Source: Hungatella sp. (GTDB lineage: Bacteria; Bacillota; Clostridia; Lachnospirales; Lachnospiraceae). From it: a DNA stretch of 64,000 nt. The stretch lies in the NCBI GenBank assembly GCA_022796015.1, contig JAAWHU010000005.1, positions 1 to 64,000 of the forward strand, in the 5' to 3' direction. Each line of letters begins with the position of its first letter. Within the stretch, counting starts at the first letter, position 1. The notes below the pieces were generated by a model, which made no database searches, was not told the origin of the DNA, and saw only the letters and a program-made list of their open reading frames with translations. The position numbers and the translations under genes were made by a program. Shown piece by piece: positions 37,655-46,212 of the stretch.

Positions 37655-38413
37655 ATGAAACAATTAAAGAAACAGGTATTACTGGCCCTTTCTATGGCGG
37701 CCTGCCTTTTCGCTCTCACTGCCTGCAGTAAGGCAGAGGAGAGACCCTCCCTTGGGGAGATGGAAACTGCCTATCTGCTGGAGGATACCAAGAATATTTT
37801 CGATAATCTTATGACGATTCAGGATGAGGCTATGGATGATGTCATTGCACAGTACCGTGACAATGACATGGAGCCTATGGCGGCTGGTCTTGAAGGCTAT
37901 AAGGCGGCAAAAGGCGATTTGGGCGCATTCCAATCCACAGCGGATGGAACGGTAGAGGTGTCAGACGATGGATACAGCATTACGCTGAACACGGTTTTTG
38001 AAAAAAGAAACTGTGAATTTACCATTACTCTGGATAAAAAGATGTCCGAGATTACCTCCATGTCTTTTAACCCGGAGTATACCACTGGAGAGAATATGAT
38101 AAAAGCGGCTCTGAATACCCTTATGGGTATGGGAACCGTGTTCCTGGTTCTGATCTTTATCAGCTGGCTTATCAGCTGCTTCAGGTATATCAACCAGTTT
38201 GAGAACAAGTCAAAGAAGGTGCCGGCTCCCCTTCCGGTGATTACCAAGGCTCCTGTGACCCAGACTCCGGCAGCAGAAGAAAATCTCACCGACGATCTGG
38301 AGCTTGTGGCAGTGATCACGGCGGCCATCGCAGCATCTACAGGAGCTTCGGCAGACGGCCTGGTAGTCCGCTCCATCAGACGGGCTGCGGGCAGCAAATG
38401 GAAAAAAGCATAA
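37655..38413 (+). CDS. OadG-family decarboxylase gamma subunit fused to a lipoprotein domain
   Basis: 252 residues, three times longer than a simple OadG (about 85). It starts with a lipoprotein signal, MKQLKKQVLLALSMAACLFA then LTAC, followed by an extracellular domain of about 130 residues. One membrane helix near 158-175 (GMGTVFLVLIFISWLISCF) is the OadG anchor, and the cytosolic tail ends in ELVAVITAAIAASTG and VVRSIRR, the usual OadG C-terminus. The gamma subunit holds the carboxyltransferase/biotin carrier on the membrane beta subunit. The extracellular addition may sense or bind a ligand; its role is unknown. Similar long OadG proteins occur in Clostridia. Confidence 0.8.
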   Translation: MKQLKKQVLLALSMAACLFALTACSKAEERPSLGEMETAYLLEDTKNIFDNLMTIQDEAMDDVIAQYRDNDMEPMAAGLEGYKAAKGDLGAFQSTADGTVEVSDDGYSITLNTVFEKRNCEFTITLDKKMSEITSMSFNPEYTTGENMIKAALNTLMGMGTVFLVLIFISWLISCFRYINQFENKSKKVPAPLPVITKAPVTQTPAAEENLTDDLELVAVITAAIAASTGASADGLVVRSIRRAAGSKWKKA

Positions 38414-38434
38414 TCAATCAGGAGGATTATCAAG

Positions 38435-38806
38435 ATGAAGAATTATACAATTACAGTAAATGGCAATGTTTATGAAGTAACCGTAGAGGAAGGCACATCC
38501 ACCGGCGCAGCTCCCGCACCGAGAGCAGCGGCCCCCGCACCCAAGGCAGCTCCCGCGGCACCTAAGGCAGCTGCACCGGCAGGAGCACAGGGCTCCGTGT
38601 CCGTAACGGCTCCCATGCCAGGCAAGATCTTAGGGATCAAGGCTTCCGTAGGGCAGGCAGTGAAGAAGGGTGAGGCCATCATCGTTCTGGAGGCCATGAA
38701 GATGGAAAATGAGATCGTGGCTCCTTCAGACGGAACCATCGCTAGTATTAATGTAGCAGCAGGTGATTCTGTAGAGGCAGGCGCAACTCTGGCTACTTTA
38801 AACTAG
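38435..38806 (+). CDS. Biotin carrier protein of the sodium-pump decarboxylase
   Basis: 123 residues. The biotinylation motif VLEAMKMENEI lies near residue 87-97; lysine of MKM is the biotin site. A flexible Ala/Pro-rich linker (residues 26-54: APAPRAAAPAPKAAPAAPKA) precedes the biotinyl domain and lets it swing between carboxyltransferase and the beta subunit. The N-terminal 20 residues (KNYTITVNGNVYEVTVEE) form a small beta segment common in MmdC/GcdC. CAGGAGG precedes the ATG. It is gene 3 of the five-gene operon and probably serves both carboxyltransferases. Confidence 0.93.
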   Translation: MKNYTITVNGNVYEVTVEEGTSTGAAPAPRAAAPAPKAAPAAPKAAAPAGAQGSVSVTAPMPGKILGIKASVGQAVKKGEAIIVLEAMKMENEIVAPSDGTIASINVAAGDSVEAGATLATLN

Positions 38807-38846
38807 GGATTCTGCAGTGACGCAGATTCCGGATGGAGGGATTGAC

Positions 38847-39974
38847 ATGGAATATATTACAAGTACCTTGGGGAATCTTCTTCAGCAGACGGCATTTCTG
38901 AACGTGGACTGGCGCAATCTGGTTATGATCGGTGTGGCCTGTATATTCTTATACCTGGCTATTAAGAAGGGATTTGAACCTCTTCTGCTGGTACCCATTG
39001 CCTTCGGTATGCTGCTTGTGAATATCTACCCGGATATTATGAAAGAGGGCGGTCTCCTTCACTTTTTCTTCCTGTTAGACGAGTGGAGCATTCTGCCATC
39101 CCTGATTTTTATGGGTGTAGGCGCCATGACGGATTTTGGGCCCCTGATTGCAAACCCCAAGAGCTTTCTTCTGGGGGCAGCAGCCCAGTTCGGTATCTAC
39201 ACCGCTTACTTTATGGCTATTTTCATGGGATTCAACGACAAGGCGGCAGCCGCTATCTCCATTATCGGCGGCGCAGACGGCCCCACATCCATCTTCCTGG
39301 CAGGAAAGCTGGGACAGACCGGGCTTATGGGACCCATCGCCGTAGCGGCTTACTCCTATATGGCTCTGGTTCCCATTATTCAGCCGCCGATTATGAAGCT
39401 TCTGACTACAGAGGAGGAGCGGAGAATCAAGATGGAGCAGCTTCGCCCCGTCTCCAAGCTGGAGCGGATTCTCTTCCCCATTATCGTTACCATCGTGGTA
39501 TGTCTGATTCTGCCTTCCACGGCTCCTTTGGTGGGTATGCTTATGCTGGGCAATCTGTTTAAAGAGTCCGGCGTGGTGGGACAGCTGGCAGAGACTGCCT
39601 CCAACGCCATGATGTATATTGTGGTTATCCTTCTGGGAACCTCCGTAGGCGCTACCACAAGTGCCGAGGCATTCCTGAACTGGGATACCATTAAGATTGT
39701 CTTTCTCGGACTGATCGCCTTTGCAGTGGGTACTGCGGCAGGTGTGCTGTTCGGCAAGCTTATGTGCAAGATGACAGGCGGAAAGGTGAATCCTCTTATT
39801 GGTTCCGCCGGTGTATCGGCAGTTCCCATGGCGGCCCGCGTATCCCAGAAGGTAGGTTCAGAGGCGGATCCCACCAATTTCCTGCTGATGCATGCTATGG
39901 GTCCCAATGTGGCAGGCGTAATCGGCACGGCGGTGGCAGCCGGTACATTTATGGCCATTTTCGGTGTGAGATAA
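38847..39974 (+). CDS. oadB: Na+-translocating decarboxylase beta subunit
   Basis: 375 residues, strongly hydrophobic, about nine to eleven helices. ATG 38847 follows GGATGGAGGG by six bases. The signature GGADGPTSIFLAGKL near residue 143-157 matches the OadB/MmdB/GcdB family, where the aspartate takes part in Na+ passage coupled to decarboxylation of carboxybiotin. Also visible are FEPLLLVPIAFGMLLVNIYP and LMHAMGPNVAGVIGTAVAAG. It exports two Na+ per CO2 released, giving a sodium gradient. It lies between the biotin carrier and OadA genes. Confidence 0.95.
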   Translation: MEYITSTLGNLLQQTAFLNVDWRNLVMIGVACIFLYLAIKKGFEPLLLVPIAFGMLLVNIYPDIMKEGGLLHFFFLLDEWSILPSLIFMGVGAMTDFGPLIANPKSFLLGAAAQFGIYTAYFMAIFMGFNDKAAAAISIIGGADGPTSIFLAGKLGQTGLMGPIAVAAYSYMALVPIIQPPIMKLLTTEEERRIKMEQLRPVSKLERILFPIIVTIVVCLILPSTAPLVGMLMLGNLFKESGVVGQLAETASNAMMYIVVILLGTSVGATTSAEAFLNWDTIKIVFLGLIAFAVGTAAGVLFGKLMCKMTGGKVNPLIGSAGVSAVPMAARVSQKVGSEADPTNFLLMHAMGPNVAGVIGTAVAAGTFMAIFGVR

Positions 39975-40014
39975 TAGAAGCTTGATAAGATGAATATAAC
40001 CAGGAGGTAATACA

Positions 40015-41427
40015 ATGGCAGAGATAGAGAAAAAACCGGTTAAGATTGTGGAGACGGTCCTTCGTGACGCTCATCAGTCTTTGATCGCTACCAGAATGAG
40101 CACGGACCAGATGCTGCCCATCATCGAGAAGATGGATCAGATCGGGTACTATGCAGTAGAGTGCTGGGGCGGCGCAACCTTTGACGCTTCCCTTCGTTTC
40201 CTGAAAGAGGATCCATGGGAGAGACTGAGAAAATTAAAAGATGGTTTTAAGAACACCAAGCTGCAGATGCTGTTCCGGGGCCAGAACATTCTGGGGTACA
40301 ATCACTATGCAGACGACGTGGTTGAGTATTTCGTGGAGAAGTCCATAGCCAATGGTATTGATATTATCCGTATTTTTGACTGTTTAAATGACTTGAGAAA
40401 CTTACAGACTGCGGTAAAGGCATGCAACCGGGAGAAGGGCCATGCGCAGATCGCCCTGTGCTATACTCTGGGTGATGCCTACACCATGGATTACTGGAAA
40501 GATATTGCCAAGAGGATCGAGGATATGGGTGCGGATTCTATCTGTATCAAGGATATGGCCGGCCTCCTCACTCCCTATGCGGCCCAGGAGCTGGTGACAG
40601 CTTTAAAGAGCTCCACCAATCTTCCCATTGACCTGCATACCCATTATACTTCCGGCGTGGCTTCCATGACCTACTTAAAGGCAGTGGAGTCCGGCTGTGA
40701 TATTATCGACACAGCCATGTCTCCTCTGGCCCTGGGAACCAGCCAGCCGGCTACGGAGGTTATGGTGGAGACCTTCCGCGGAACTCCCTGTGACACTGGT
40801 CTTGACCAGGTGAAGCTGGCTGAGATTGCAGATTACTTCATGCCTCTGCGGGAGCAGGCTCTTAAGAGCGGCCTTTTAAATCCCAAGGTGCTGGGCGTGA
40901 ACATCAAGACTCTTCAGTATCAGGTTCCCGGCGGCATGCTTTCCAACCTGGTATCTCAGTTAAAGGAAGCAGGACAGGAAGACAAGTACCGGGAGGTTCT
41001 GGAGGAGATTCCGAGAGTGAGAAAAGATTTCGGAGAGCCGCCTCTTGTTACCCCCTCCTCCCAGATTGTGGGAACTCAGGCGGTTATGAACGTAATCGGC
41101 GGCGAGCGCTATAAGATGGTGCCCAAGGAATCCAAGAAGATCATGCTCGGCGAGTTCGGACAGACCGTGAAGCCCTTTAATCCTGAGGTGCAGAAGAAGA
41201 TCATCGGCGATGAGACTCCCATTACCTGCAGGCCTGCGGACTTAATTCCTCCTCAGCTTCCTCAGTTTGAGAAGGAGTGCGCACAGTGGAAACAGCAGGA
41301 TGAGGATGTACTTTCTTACGCCCTGTTCCCCAAGGTGGCAGAGGAGTTCTTCAAATACAGAGAAGCCCAGCAGACCAAGATCGATTCTGCCGTGGCCGAT
41401 ACCGCCAACAAAGCCTATCCCGTATAA
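40015..41427 (+). CDS. oadA: Oxaloacetate decarboxylase alpha / pyruvate carboxylase subunit B-like carboxyltransferase
   Basis: 470 residues without the C-terminal biotinyl domain found in enterobacterial OadA (about 590 residues). The TIM-barrel carboxyltransferase begins VKIVETVLRDAHQSLIATRM; RDAHQS is the catalytic Asp/Gln-containing loop. Metal ligands are expected in IDLHTHYTSG near residue 206, and SICIKDMAGLL holds the lysine of the active site. The biotin would come from the separate carrier protein encoded upstream. It would take CO2 from oxaloacetate and pass it to biotin, making pyruvate. AGGAGG precedes ATG. It is the last gene of the operon and is followed by a strong terminator. 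Confidence 0.93.
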   Translation: MAEIEKKPVKIVETVLRDAHQSLIATRMSTDQMLPIIEKMDQIGYYAVECWGGATFDASLRFLKEDPWERLRKLKDGFKNTKLQMLFRGQNILGYNHYADDVVEYFVEKSIANGIDIIRIFDCLNDLRNLQTAVKACNREKGHAQIALCYTLGDAYTMDYWKDIAKRIEDMGADSICIKDMAGLLTPYAAQELVTALKSSTNLPIDLHTHYTSGVASMTYLKAVESGCDIIDTAMSPLALGTSQPATEVMVETFRGTPCDTGLDQVKLAEIADYFMPLREQALKSGLLNPKVLGVNIKTLQYQVPGGMLSNLVSQLKEAGQEDKYREVLEEIPRVRKDFGEPPLVTPSSQIVGTQAVMNVIGGERYKMVPKESKKIMLGEFGQTVKPFNPEVQKKIIGDETPITCRPADLIPPQLPQFEKECAQWKQQDEDVLSYALFPKVAEEFFKYREAQQTKIDSAVADTANKAYPV

Positions 41428-41457
41428 GACATAAGGATTTAACAGAACAGGAAGTCA

Positions 41458-41498
41458 AAAGGAGATGCCCCGGAAGATTCTTCCGGCATCTCCTTTTT
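41458..41498 (+). terminator. Intrinsic terminator of the decarboxylase operon
   Basis: AAAGGAGATGCC, then GGAA, pairs with TTCC and GGCATCTCCTTT (CC bulge on the 5' side), followed by T residues. Confidence 0.9.
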
Positions 41499-41542
41499 AT
41501 ACAGCAAATACCTTATTTATTTTTGAACTTTTTGTGATGTGG

Positions 41543-41572
41543 TTGACATATGGCCTGTAATATCTTTATAAT
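41543..41572 (+). promoter_or_regulatory. Consensus promoter of the glucosaminidase gene
   Basis: TTGACA, 18 bases, TATAAT, about 60 bases before the ATG. Confidence 0.7.
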
Positions 41573-41632
41573 GGCATTGTTACCCTTTTTTACAAAGGGA
41601 TCTGCTTAAGGAGAAGATACAGGAGAAAACAA

Positions 41633-43900
41633 ATGAAAAAACGAAAATTCAGGCAAGGTTTGGCGTTGGTCATGACCTTGTTTATGACCATAAATTATGC
41701 CGGCAGTTATCTGGGACGTTCTCCTGTGGTCAGTCTGGCTGATACCCTGGCAACGGTCAATGCGACCAGCCTTAATGTAAGAAGCGGCCCGGGAACCAAT
41801 TATGGGGCTGTGGGAAAGCTGGCATATGGTTCCTCCGTAAGCGTTACAGGGGAGTCCAGAGGAAGTGATGGGAAGGTATGGTATCAGATTCGTTTTACAA
41901 AGAACGGAGCCGAATCCTCAGGATATGTGCGGTCTGACTATATAAAATTTCCCACAGCCTATCAGTCGGATGGAGATTTTGAACGGTATCTGTCCAATCA
42001 GGGATTCCCTGAAAGCTACAAACAGGGACTCCGTCAGCTTCATGCAGAGTACCCCAACTGGGTTTTTACGGCTCAGCACACCAATTTGGAATGGAAAGAA
42101 GTTATAGATAATGAAAGTGTGGTGGGAAGGAACCTGGTTCCGGGCAGCAGCATCTCCTCCTGGAAATCCATGGAGGCAGGCGCATATAACTGGGAGACAG
42201 GAACCTGGCCTTCCTTTGACAGCGGTTCCTGGGTTGCGGCGTCCAGAGAGATTATCAGCTACTATATGGATCCCAGAAATTTTTTGAACGAAAAATATGT
42301 ATTTCAATTTTTAAAACATAAATATAACAGCAGCATTCACACCATTGATGGAGTGAAGAATATGGTTCAGGGGACGTTCCTGGACAATTCCGTGGATGTC
42401 AGCAAGAGCCAGTCTTCCGGAGAGAACAATATAGGCCCGGGTTTTTCGTCAGGCAGCCAGCCCGGCACCGGTACCAATGGAGACAGTAATGATTACGGAC
42501 CCGGAGTATCAGGAAGCAGCGGCGGGAATCCCGGAGCATCGGGAAGTCCGGGGGGCGGCAGCGCCACGGTCCAGCCGGGAGTCAGGCCGGGGGAAGGCGC
42601 GTCTCAGTCAGGAGGCAATCCCGGGGCAGGCAACACGCCCCAGTCAGAGGGAAATCCTGCAGGAACCCATACGGTTCAGCCGGGAGCAGGCCCCGGCTCT
42701 ACAGGCCAGCCTCAGGGCAGCCAGGGAGGCGGCAGCGCCACAGTCCAGCCGGGAGTCAGGCCGGGGGCGTCTGTCAGCAAGAAGGAAGGGAACCGTGTGG
42801 CCACCGCCATAGGCCCCAGTGGTCTCAACGGTCCGGGGGAGACTTCGGGACCCGGGACTTCCCAGGGGCCGGGGGTTTCCTCCGGCGGCGGGACTTATTC
42901 TGCCCCCATTGCGTCTTATGCTGAGATTATTATGAACGCCGCCGCACAGTCCGGAGTAAATCCTTATGTTCTGACGGCCATGATCCTTCAGGAGCAGGGA
43001 AGCCAGGGCAGCAGAGGAGTGTCGGGGAAGGTGTCGGGCTATGAGGGCTATTACAATTTCTTTAACATCGAAGCCTATCAGTCCGGGTCTCTCAGCGCCA
43101 TAGAGAGAGGGCTGTGGTATGCATCTCAGTCCGGCAGCTACGAGCGCCCGTGGAACAGTGTGGACAAGGCAATTCTGGGAGGCGCCGTGTATTATGGTAC
43201 CAACTATGTGAATGCAGGCCAGGATACGTTTTATCTGAAGAAATTTAACGTTCAGGGCAATAATCTGTATAAGCATCAATATATGACCAATGTGGAGGCC
43301 GCCGCCGCCGAGGGCGCTAAGCTTCAGGAAGCTTACAACAGTCAGTTAAAGCAGCTGGCTCTGGAATTCAAGATTCCGGTATACAAAAATATGCCGGATC
43401 AGCCCTGCGAGAAGCCGACCTCTGCCGGCAATCCCAACAATAAACTTTCCAGCCTCAGCGTGGATGGATTTACTCTGACCCCTACCTTCAACAAGGATGT
43501 TACGTCTTACACCATAATCGCCGGTTCTGAGGTGACAACGGTGAATGTAAGGGCAACGGCTCTTGATTCCAAGGCAGTAATTACCGGAATCGGCAATATT
43601 CAGCTGCAAAGCGGCAATACTGATATTACAATTCAAGTAAAGGCACAAAACGGCACCGTATGCCAGTATGTGATTCATGTGGTGCGTCAGAGCAACAGTC
43701 CGGATTCCGGCTTCGGCCCGGGAACCAGCCAGGCACCGGGAGCAGCAGGCGGCCCGGGAAGCGGCTCCTTAGATCAGAGTCAGAGCCCCGGCAATCAGAT
43801 CTCCATAGAGATTATTACCGGAGGCCCGGGACAGAGCAGCGGCGGGTCAGGCAGCGGGCATACAGGTCCCGGCGGAAGCAATGTGACTATTGTTCAGTAA
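41633..43900 (+). CDS. Secreted SH3/glucosaminidase cell-wall protein with cadherin-like domain
   Basis: 755 residues. An N-terminal signal peptide (hydrophobic GLALVMTLFMTINYAG) is followed by an SH3b domain (residues about 38-105: ATSLNVRSGPGTNYGAVGKL). Next is a domain of about 150 residues (YPNWVFTAQHTNLEWKEVI), then a Gly/Pro/Ser-rich linker at about 260-424. The glucosaminidase core follows: LTAMILQEQGSQGS carries the expected catalytic glutamate, YNFFNIEAY follows it. A cadherin-like beta-sandwich occupies about 600-686, and the tail is low complexity (GPGTSQ, GGPGQSSGGSG). It likely cleaves N-acetylglucosaminyl bonds of peptidoglycan. The linker has been expanded by duplication. No LPXTG motif is present. 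Confidence 0.85.
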   Translation: MKKRKFRQGLALVMTLFMTINYAGSYLGRSPVVSLADTLATVNATSLNVRSGPGTNYGAVGKLAYGSSVSVTGESRGSDGKVWYQIRFTKNGAESSGYVRSDYIKFPTAYQSDGDFERYLSNQGFPESYKQGLRQLHAEYPNWVFTAQHTNLEWKEVIDNESVVGRNLVPGSSISSWKSMEAGAYNWETGTWPSFDSGSWVAASREIISYYMDPRNFLNEKYVFQFLKHKYNSSIHTIDGVKNMVQGTFLDNSVDVSKSQSSGENNIGPGFSSGSQPGTGTNGDSNDYGPGVSGSSGGNPGASGSPGGGSATVQPGVRPGEGASQSGGNPGAGNTPQSEGNPAGTHTVQPGAGPGSTGQPQGSQGGGSATVQPGVRPGASVSKKEGNRVATAIGPSGLNGPGETSGPGTSQGPGVSSGGGTYSAPIASYAEIIMNAAAQSGVNPYVLTAMILQEQGSQGSRGVSGKVSGYEGYYNFFNIEAYQSGSLSAIERGLWYASQSGSYERPWNSVDKAILGGAVYYGTNYVNAGQDTFYLKKFNVQGNNLYKHQYMTNVEAAAAEGAKLQEAYNSQLKQLALEFKIPVYKNMPDQPCEKPTSAGNPNNKLSSLSVDGFTLTPTFNKDVTSYTIIAGSEVTTVNVRATALDSKAVITGIGNIQLQSGNTDITIQVKAQNGTVCQYVIHVVRQSNSPDSGFGPGTSQAPGAAGGPGSGSLDQSQSPGNQISIEIITGGPGQSSGGSGSGHTGPGGSNVTIVQ
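42554..42767 (+). repeat. 40-base direct repeat in the glucosaminidase linker
   Basis: Positions 42554-42593 and 42728-42767 are identical but for one base (G/A) and both encode GGSATVQPGVRPG. Shorter GNP/VQPG units lie between. It marks recent expansion of the linker by duplication. Confidence 0.8.
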
Positions 43901-43931
43901 GAGGTATGATAGGAAGAAACAGGAGACAATG

Positions 43932-45590
43932 ATGAACAGATTGAGACAGATCTTAAGAGGAGTCCTGATGGTCTCCGTAATAACCATGGTTATGTCTTTT
44001 GAGGCCATGGCTGCCAGGATCGCGTTTTCCGATCCTGACGCAGAGGCAGGAAAAGAAGTTACGGTAAATATGAAGATCAGCGGAGGGGACAATGAGACCA
44101 TCAACAGTTCCAATGTTATGCTGTCCTATGACCCTCAGTATCTGCAGTTTATGGAAGGCACCGGTGCAACAGGCGACGCCGGGTCTGTGAGAGTGGTGGG
44201 AGAGGCTTCCGGCAGCACCTCCAAGGAGCTGGCGTTTACGCTTAAATTCCGGGCTCTTAAGGCAGGAACCACCACCATATCCATCAGTACTCAGGAAGTG
44301 TACGACAAAGATGGAAAAACAGTCAGCGTGGGACAGGAGGGAAAATCTACGGTTACCATCACTGGTGAGGCGCCGGTGGAGGGCGCGGCGCTTTTGGCGG
44401 ATCTGCAGATTTCTCCCGGTACTCTGACCCCGGCATTTTCCCCTGATGTGGACAGTTACAGCGCTTTTGTAGAAAGTGATGTGGAGTCCGTAGCCATAAG
44501 TGCCCCGGCGGCAGATGGCACGGCCAATGTGTCTGTATCCGGCAATGAAGGCCTGCAGATGGGTGAGAATGAGATTTTATGTGTGGTAACCTCCGGGGAT
44601 GGCCAGACTGCAAAAACCTATCGAATTATGGTGACAAGAGGAGAGAGCCAAGGAGGAGATACCTCCATAGTGGCACAGGTATCCCTGCGGGTCGATGAAA
44701 GGACCGTGACCGTGCTCTCTGACGAAGAGGATATTGAGGTGCCTGAAGGATTCATTAAATGTTCTGTGAATATCGATGGAAAAGCGGTCCGGGGATGGAT
44801 CTGGAATGATAAGGAGAACCCGGGGGCGCAGCCGGAGTACTGTATCTTCTATGCCCTTAATGAGAACGGCGAGAAAGGATTCTACCGCTATGACCGGAAG
44901 GAAAGGACTCTGCAGCGGTATTTCCGGGATCCCGCAGGCAGCAGCGACCTTCAGGATCAGTTTAACGCCACTGCGGAGGAGTACAATTCCCTTCTTCACG
45001 ATTATGAGATCCGATTCTGGATTATTATAGGCCTTATCGTCCTGTCTGTTATTCTTCTTATAGCTCTGATCGTCCTTGTGGCCGGAAGAAGTCAGAAAGA
45101 TGATTTCATTGAGAAGCGGGATGATGACAATGAATGGGAGGTTCAGAAGAAAACAAAGCGTCAGAAGCTCACAAAGGAGGAGCAGTACTTAAGAGGGCTT
45201 GAGGCGGAAGAGGAAGAAGCCGAGCGGGAGGAGGACTTAGCCTTTATCAGGAGAGTGCAGTCCGGCGCAGCCGACAGGGGATATCCGGCAAGGGGACAGG
45301 CTCCGGCGGGCCGTCCGGGCCCAAGACAGGGAACTCAGACCAATCTTAACATGAACCGGGGAACTGCTCCTGTGCCAAGAGGTGCCCAGCGCAGCCCAGG
45401 TCAGACGGCCGGCGCCGAGAGAGGCGGCCGGCCAGGCATGGCCCCGGGAGCCAGAGGCGGTCAGACCGGGATGATACCGGCAGCCAGAGGCGGTCAGCAG
45501 AATACGGCGCCGGGCGGCAGGCCCAATCCCAAGGGGCAGCCAGGCAATGTGCCGGATGATGATGATTTTGAGGTGATTGATCTGGAGTAG
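43932..45590 (+). CDS. Membrane-anchored cohesin/cadherin-like surface protein
   Basis: 552 residues. ATG 43932 is six bases after AGGAG (43929 is also possible). Signal peptide MNRLRQILRGVLMVSVITMV ends near MSFEAMA. A cohesin-type domain (about 28-140) is suggested by ARIAFSDPDAEAGKEVTVNM and MLSYDPQYLQF, with FRALKAGTTTISI. A cadherin-like sandwich follows (LADLQISPGTLTPAFSPDVD). After a 90-residue domain, one membrane helix lies near 360-382 (FWIIIGLIVLSVILLIALIV), then a basic and acidic cytoplasmic stretch and an Arg/Gly/Pro-rich disordered tail of about 110 residues ending FEVIDLE. It lies 31 bases after the glucosaminidase gene and shares its cadherin-like module, so the two probably act together at the surface. 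No dockerin partner is in the window. Confidence 0.78.
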   Translation: MNRLRQILRGVLMVSVITMVMSFEAMAARIAFSDPDAEAGKEVTVNMKISGGDNETINSSNVMLSYDPQYLQFMEGTGATGDAGSVRVVGEASGSTSKELAFTLKFRALKAGTTTISISTQEVYDKDGKTVSVGQEGKSTVTITGEAPVEGAALLADLQISPGTLTPAFSPDVDSYSAFVESDVESVAISAPAADGTANVSVSGNEGLQMGENEILCVVTSGDGQTAKTYRIMVTRGESQGGDTSIVAQVSLRVDERTVTVLSDEEDIEVPEGFIKCSVNIDGKAVRGWIWNDKENPGAQPEYCIFYALNENGEKGFYRYDRKERTLQRYFRDPAGSSDLQDQFNATAEEYNSLLHDYEIRFWIIIGLIVLSVILLIALIVLVAGRSQKDDFIEKRDDDNEWEVQKKTKRQKLTKEEQYLRGLEAEEEEAEREEDLAFIRRVQSGAADRGYPARGQAPAGRPGPRQGTQTNLNMNRGTAPVPRGAQRSPGQTAGAERGGRPGMAPGARGGQTGMIPAARGGQQNTAPGGRPNPKGQPGNVPDDDDFEVIDLE

Positions 45591-45600
45591 AAGGAATGAG

Positions 45601-45615
45601 GGCGGCTGCGCCGCC
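45601..45615. other. Hairpin in the gap before the GntR operon
   Basis: GGCGGC-TGC-GCCGCC is a tight perfect hairpin 11 bases after the cohesin gene. A longer imperfect stem (about 45657-45685, GGGGTGGTCT with AGACTGCCCT) follows. Neither has a T run, so terminator activity is uncertain. Confidence 0.4.
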
Positions 45616-45745
45616 AGGCTTCAGATGTCGAATGATCGGCCCGAAAGGGTTTTGACAGGGGTGGTCTTAGAGACTGCCCTTGTTCTGTGTGTGGTTGCGG
45701 GGCCGCCTTTGGGTTACAAGTAACGCCTTTGGTAAAGATTCCATC

Positions 45746-45774
45746 TTGACGAAAAGGAAAGAGTGTTATAAGAT
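45746..45774 (+). promoter_or_regulatory. Promoter of the GntR-mcsA-mcsB-clpC operon
   Basis: TTGACG, 17 bases, TAAGAT, about 35 bases before the GntR ATG. Confidence 0.65.
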
Positions 45775-45783
45775 AGCTATAAC
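45765..45783. promoter_or_regulatory. Probable GntR operator overlapping the -10
   Basis: GTTATA and TATAAC form a perfect inverted repeat with 7 bases between, covering the -10 box. A third TATAAC follows three bases later. Position and symmetry suit autorepression by the GntR protein encoded next. Confidence 0.6.
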
Positions 45784-45808
45784 AGATATAACGAAAGATG
45801 GTGGATAT

Positions 45809-46198
45809 ATGATTCTGAGTATTGATTTTAACAGTGATGAGGCTTTTTATATTCAGCTTCGGAACCAAATTATTATCGGAATAGCCACAGGGAGAATCCG
45901 GGAGGGTGATTCTTTGCCATCTGTGCGTCAGCTGGCGGATAATATCAGCATTAATATGCATACAGTAAATAAAGCCTATTCCGTTCTGAGGCAGGAGGGA
46001 TTCGTGAAGCTTGACCGCAGAAAGGGTGCGGTGATCTGTCTGGAGACCGATAAGCAGCGTGTCCTGGAGGAGATGAAGGAGGAGATTGCCGTGGTCATGG
46101 CCAAGGGAATCTGCAAGGGTATCAGGCGGGAGGAGGTTCACCGGCTGGTAGACGAGATCTATGAGCTGTTTGCCAACTGGGAGGAATCTGTGAATTAA
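45809..46198 (+). CDS. Short GntR-family repressor (YtrA type)
   Basis: 129 residues, just the DNA-binding domain plus a helical dimerisation tail, as in the YtrA subfamily. The winged helix reads FYIQLRNQIIIGIATGRIRE, LPSVRQLADNISINMHTVNK and YSVLRQEGFVKLDRRKG. There is no ligand-binding domain. ATG 45809 follows a weak GGTGGA site; a longer frame to 45680 would run through the promoter. It stands where ctsR normally begins the mcsA-mcsB-clpC operon, and no CtsR-like gene is in the window. It probably represses this stress operon through the operator overlapping the -10. Confidence 0.88.
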   Translation: MILSIDFNSDEAFYIQLRNQIIIGIATGRIREGDSLPSVRQLADNISINMHTVNKAYSVLRQEGFVKLDRRKGAVICLETDKQRVLEEMKEEIAVVMAKGICKGIRREEVHRLVDEIYELFANWEESVN

Positions 46199-46212
46199 TA
46201 TGGAGGAGTGTC

